From Pogona vitticeps (lineage: Eukaryota > Chordata > Lepidosauria > Squamata > Agamidae), in assembly GCF_051106095.1 (NCBI RefSeq), contig NC_135795.1, positions 565,501 through 629,500 on the forward strand: DNA of 64,000 nt, in the 5' to 3' direction. Positions 59,764 to 64,000 of the stretch are shown one piece after another. The position numbers and the translations under genes were made by a program. Within the stretch, counting starts at the first letter, position 1. Every line of letters begins with the position of its first letter. The notes beneath the pieces were generated by a model. That model had not been told where the DNA came from and did not search any database. It was given only the letters and a program-made list of their open reading frames with translations.

Positions 59764-62287
59764 AGGAAAAAAAAGAGAAGGAAAAAAAAATCCAAACGCA
59801 AACGTAGGAATGGGCCTGGCTGCATTCCTTCCCCCCCCACTCACAAAACTGCAGGCGCCCCCCCTCCTCCCACCCGTGTGGTCAAGCAAAAGCAGTTCCC
59901 CCTGACTGAGCAAAAGGCGAGGACGGGAACACCCGCCCGGCGCCCAAGGAGGGCGAGTCTGGAGGTGCCGGGAAGCGGATCGGCCCCCTCAGCCAAGTAA
60001 TTGCAGGAAGAGGAATATGTGGTGGCGAAGCAATTACTTGAGGGGCTCGTCCAGGCGCATGCAAGGTCGGACCTGCCCAGGAAAGTGCCACATGCACGGG
60101 ATGGTGGGATCCCCTCGCACACGTTCGCCCTCTCTTTTGAAGAAACGACAAACCTACACACAGCCCTGCCGTCCTGGCCCGCTCTTGCACAGTGCTCTCC
60201 CCCCGTCTCCCAGCCAAGGGACACAGCAAGTCCCGACCTGCGGGTTTCCCCCACGCTGCCCACCCCCCGATTTGCCCCAAAGGTGCACAGGCCAAGCAGA
60301 GTTCATGGCCAGAGGCTGGGGCAGACCTCGCTCCCCCCCCCCGCCTGCTTCCCCTCCCTGGCCTTGCAGAAATACTTTCCCAGGGGCCTGCTCCCATGGG
60401 ACCTCCAGATGCCCCACGGTAAATAAGACGCAGACGCGGCAAGTGGCGCTTTGGAAAGAGGGTGGCCGCACCCCTTATTGCCAGCCGTGGGAGCACCCGA
60501 GGAAGACGGAAGGGTGCCCCACCTGCTGAGCAGCCCTGTGGGCACCAGCTAGCAGAAAACGCAGGGTCAAGGAGGGCACGCCAAAGGCCAACACCCAGCG
60601 AGCCTGCTTACACTTCCCTGGCTTTTAGGCACCTGATTAAAAGCACCTCAATACACAACTCAGCCTTCCCGCTAGGCTCCTATTGTTCCTGATCCCCCCC
60701 CCCCCTTTAAGAGAGGTGCAGGACTTCAAGGAATCGCCCATCTCCTGCATGCCGGAGCCGTTTTTGGAAATGCTCTGTGTAACATGAGCAAGCCTGTCGT
60801 GATCAAAGTGTCGCTCGTGCCCCACGACAACCCGGGAAGCGACTCTCCCATCAGCCACAAACCTTCCTGGGTGTTCTGGGGCCGAGCCCTCTTCACTCAG
60901 AGCGGCCGGCCCAACACACTCCCCCGTGCTGCCTGCCGTGCGGGTCAAACGAGATGCTAGAGTGCCGGAGGGGTGGTTGCCTTGGGAAACGGCCAGTGCA
61001 CCCCTCCGTCCCCCCTCCCTCCTATAGCCATGAGGTCTAGTTACATGTCAGAGGTTGCAGGCTTCCCAGCCCCAGCTCCACAATATTGGGCGGCTTCTGC
61101 CAGAGAGAGAAGGAAACCCAGGATCAGAGGCCGGCATGAGAAGGGCCAGGCGGCCAACGACCGACCCCAGTGGCGCAGTGGAGGGAAGCGCAAGGTTCCT
61201 TGCAGAAGAGCAAAGGCTGAGTGTAGACATTGTTAGGCCTGCTAGCCCTCATCTCTGGTTTGAGCCGGGGGGGGGCTTTGAGGAAGGCTTCAGGAATCAT
61301 CACCAACCCAGCAAAGTTGCACAAATTGCTGGCGCTCAGCTATTTGGACCATGTCTAGGAACACAGAAAGGGCAAGGCCTGGGTTTTCTGAATAACCACC
61401 GCTGGCATCTTGCAGCTGGGATGGCCAATACCGCCCTTCCCCCCCATCTCAGATACACAGAAAACAAATTTTTGCCCATCTCCAGCTGAAGCAGACCCCC
61501 CCCCCCTTTCTCTCTGATTTTGCATCTAGAAGAACGGCAGGCCTTGGCCGACCAGGTTCTGCCACCGAGCGCCGGGCAGCCCCTCCTTCCAGCCCTCCAG
61601 CTCCCTACCTGGCCCAGGTCATGCCACAGAAAACTGAGAAAAGAAGCGGTTTTTAAAAGGGAGCCAACCAACATCCGGAAGAAGGGCAGTCCACTCTGCC
61701 CGCCCTCCCGCCCCCGTCAGCTGCTATCGCCATCAAAATTAATGGCTTGCTTTTAATGGACAGTGAACGGCTGTTTCCCCTCAAAGCCACGGACTGGACC
61801 GACTGCAGGAAGAAGGGCGGCCTCCCTCCCTCCCTGGACTCCAAAGCCCACTCACTCCTCCCCAGCCAGGCATCTCCCCCCCTTTTCCTTCTTCTGTTTC
61901 TTTGCTGACTCCTTTGTGGTCTTTAATCTTCATTTGCAAAGGAAAACAGACTTGCTTTTAATGAACTGAACAGCGGGGGGGGGGGGGCCTTGCCAAATGA
62001 ATTACAGAAGGCGATTCCCAGCCCTAAGGGTTACTGCTTTGGGGTGAACAGTGCTTTGCCCACCCACCCCCTTTTCCTGGGTTGCAAAAGTGTAACTTCT
62101 GAGTGTAACAAATCATGTTTTCCGGTCACTTACAAAAGTTACTTGCAAAAGTACCTACAAGCGTTTTCATTTTGACCTTTTTTTAAACACCATTCTCTTA
62201 TCTATCTAAAGTGAGAGGGAAATGCTACAGCTTGCTGCTTTTGTCTTCTGTGTTTTACAAAAAATTCCAGGGTGAAATATCAGGAAA

Positions 62288-62365
62288 TGTGACGGACTCA
62301 TCAGACTCAGAAGACCTGAGTTTGAATCTTTGCTCAGCCTTGGAAACTCATGGGGGTGAAAGGGG
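62288..62365 (+). mobile_element. SINE head fragment (squamate tRNA type)
   Basis: GACGGACTCATCAGACTCAG, AAGACCTGAGTTTGAATCTT and TGCTCAGCCTTGGAAACTCA match the head and B-box of the SINE family seen at 25.6 kb, here on the plus strand. Confidence 0.6.
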
Positions 62366-62477
62366 GGGGGGGAAGGAACTGCTAGAAACCACTCTTTAAA
62401 TATTTCACTTACCTTGAAAGCCCTCCTAGGACCCCCTGAAGCCAGTTCCAACTTGAAAGCACATCACACACAATATG

Positions 62478-62742
62478 AGGGCAATGCAAGAGTGGGCTCA
62501 AGCGACAGGAAGCCAGATTTTGGCTGAATATCAGGAAAAATGTCTTAAGTGTTAGAGCAGTACGACAACGGAAACAATAACCTCAGGAGGTGGTGCGCGC
62601 TCCATCGCTGGAGGCCTTCAAGAGAGAATTGGACCCCCATTGGTCAGATTTGCTGGATTCCTGCCTTGAGCAGGGGGTTGGACTTGATGGCCTTACAAGC
62701 CCCCTTCCAACTCCATTAGTCTAGGAGTCTATGATATTCCCC
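62478..62742 (+). mobile_element. CR1 LINE 3'-end fragment
   Basis: TCAAGCGACAGGAAGCCAGA, TATCAGGAAAAATGTCTTAA, GTGTTAGAGCAGTACGACAA, CTCAGGAGGTGGTGCGCGCT and CTTGAGCAGGGGGTTGGACT, ending in CCAACTCCATTAGTCTAGGA and TCTATGAT. It is one of the best-preserved CR1 ends in the window and is antisense to PRKCB. Confidence 0.9.
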
Positions 62743-63167
62743 CCCCCCCCAACCTGCTAGTAACAAGGCAGGCTATATATACAACACACCAGACTGCTTT
62801 TCCGGCTCAGTGGGCAGCAATGTCAACCCCGGGCTGCCGTTCTAGAGGCAATTAAGTCATGCAACAAGTTCCTTTTGAAAAGGAGCAGCCTAGGTTCAGG
62901 GCGTCGCACAGCTCCGGACCCCCCAAGGAAGCTGTTCCAGGCCTCTCCCTTCCCTTCCCAGCCCGGCCTGCTCAGCGAACAGCTTTTCCACGCGATCCAA
63001 GTCCCAGCAGGCACTTCCAAGACAGACCCCCCCCCTTCCCCATATCTCCTCTAACCCAGACTGGCAGTGACATGACACGCGGAGAAAGACGCTCAGAAAT
63101 CAAGATGATGAAACAGCTTCTGCCTCCCCTGCGCTGCCTCCTGCAGCCCCTCGTGGCTGCCTCAGTG

Positions 63168-63188
63168 TGTGTGTGTGTGTGTGTGTGT
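63168..63188. repeat. (GT)n microsatellite
   Basis: About 10 GT units in the PRKCB intron. Confidence 0.9.
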
Positions 63189-63884
63189 CTATAGATTCTG
63201 TCATCCATCTCTCTAAGGAAGGGAGAGAACACCTCCATCCACACCTCCGTCCTGACGGCAAGGAGGAGGCAGGCTTTGGGGGCGGCTGCTCCAGCTTCCC
63301 GGCTGCCCTCAAGGGCTTCGGGGCTCACCAAGACATCCAGCTGAACTTGCTAGGGATGCTTTCGTTCAATACGGACAGGAAAGGGTGCTGTTTCGGGCTT
63401 GTTCTGACTCCCCACCCCCACCCCCAAACTCTCCACTCCCTCTCCGGCAATGAGATAAAACAAAGCCATCGGCACACTCAAAAATGCTCACGCTTAAGCC
63501 TTGAAGACCAAGCAAAAAAAAAAAAAAAGAATAATAAAAATAATTTAAAAAACCAAAGTCAGCTAAATCTGCAAATCATAGGGGAGATGAGCCAAGCTCT
63601 TGCTATGCACTCAGAGGCTTTCAGCGATTAAGGAACCTCTTTTCCAATGGCAAGTTATCTATATTGTCTGGATTAAAAAAAATTAGATAGCTAGACAGCT
63701 GGATATTTCCCTCAGTCACAGACTGGACCTAAGGGCTGCAAGGGTCTAGCACTAGCTCTGGTGCCATTCCACTGGTGCCAGCCCTGGAGTAGGGGACAGC
63801 AGGACGTCCTTTATGCCAGAGGTGCGCCCCTGGGGCCTCTGTGCTTTGGAGACTGAGATTCAGCCCTTGACCTTTGCATGAGAT

Positions 63885-63951
<67 letters not shown>
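63885..63951. repeat. (CAA)n microsatellite
   Basis: About 22 CAA units, the only long trinucleotide array in the window, followed by AGCCCTGTTGTTCC. Confidence 0.96.
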
Positions 63952-64000
63952 GCCCTGTTGTTCCTAGTGTCTTGGAAACGTCTTGAGCCCCCTGCCGGCT

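Larger units (their letters stand above)
59646..64000 (-). other. PRKCB: PRKCB intron upstream of the beta-II exon (partial)
   Basis: Intron leading to the last shared kinase exon, which lies outside the window. It contains a GA run, a SINE head and CR1 fragment near 62.3-62.75 kb, G/C runs, a GT run and a terminal (CAA)n array. No reading frame ending in the expected shared PKC-beta sequence before the alternative tails was seen. Confidence 0.85.

Noticed and set aside
59646-64000. The last shared PKC-beta kinase exon
   Set aside because: No minus-strand frame with the expected PKC catalytic-domain end was seen; it must lie beyond the window.

Overview
The window is vertebrate nuclear DNA, most likely from a squamate reptile (lizard or snake). 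Coding exons are short, have GT/AG splice sites and are separated by long introns. The interspersed repeats are BovB/RTE LINE 3' ends, CR1 3' ends, an L1 ORF2 remnant and squamate-type tRNA-derived SINEs. Microsatellites and G/C homopolymer runs are frequent. The species cannot be named from the sequence.

Three protein-coding genes are present. All are on the minus strand and are read in the order PRKCB, CACNG3, RBBP6. I recall the same order and relative orientation from human chromosome 16p12, so this is a conserved vertebrate block. (1) PRKCB, about 49.1-64 kb: only the 3' end lies here, namely the two alternative last exons that give the PKC-beta-II tail (59487-59645) and the PKC-beta-I tail (52113-52265), with their presumed 3' UTRs. 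Catalytic and regulatory exons lie beyond 64 kb. (2) CACNG3, about 12.2-37.8 kb: complete, with four coding exons (211, 84, 141 and 515 nt) that join to a 316-residue TARP/calcium-channel gamma-3 protein ending in a PDZ ligand. Its promoter lies in a CpG island, and a short AUG-initiated uORF overlaps the start codon. (3) RBBP6, from about 5.2 kb leftwards: the CpG-island promoter and the first two coding exons (DWNN ubiquitin-like domain). The rest of the gene lies beyond base 1.

Region by region: 1-4.26 kb is RBBP6 exons 2 and 1 with intron 1; 4.26-5.25 kb is its promoter; 5.3-12.2 kb is intergenic with a second GC-rich block and a CR1 copy; 12.2-36.5 kb is CACNG3, whose 18.8-kb first intron is full of repeats; 36.5-38.1 kb is the CACNG3 promoter island; 38.1-49.1 kb is intergenic, with MITEs and a 160-bp GT tract; 49.1-64 kb is the PRKCB 3' end.

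No bacterial-type systems, CRISPR arrays, rRNA or intact tRNA genes, complete transposable elements or retroviral copies were recognised. The long apparent reading frames in GC-rich, GT-rich and GGAA-rich DNA are low-complexity artefacts. CACNG3 and PRKCB both have neuronal roles (AMPA-receptor auxiliary subunit; calcium/diacylglycerol kinase), while RBBP6 is a housekeeping 3'-end-processing factor and E3 ligase. Nothing in the sequence shows that the three act together beyond sharing an old neighbourhood.
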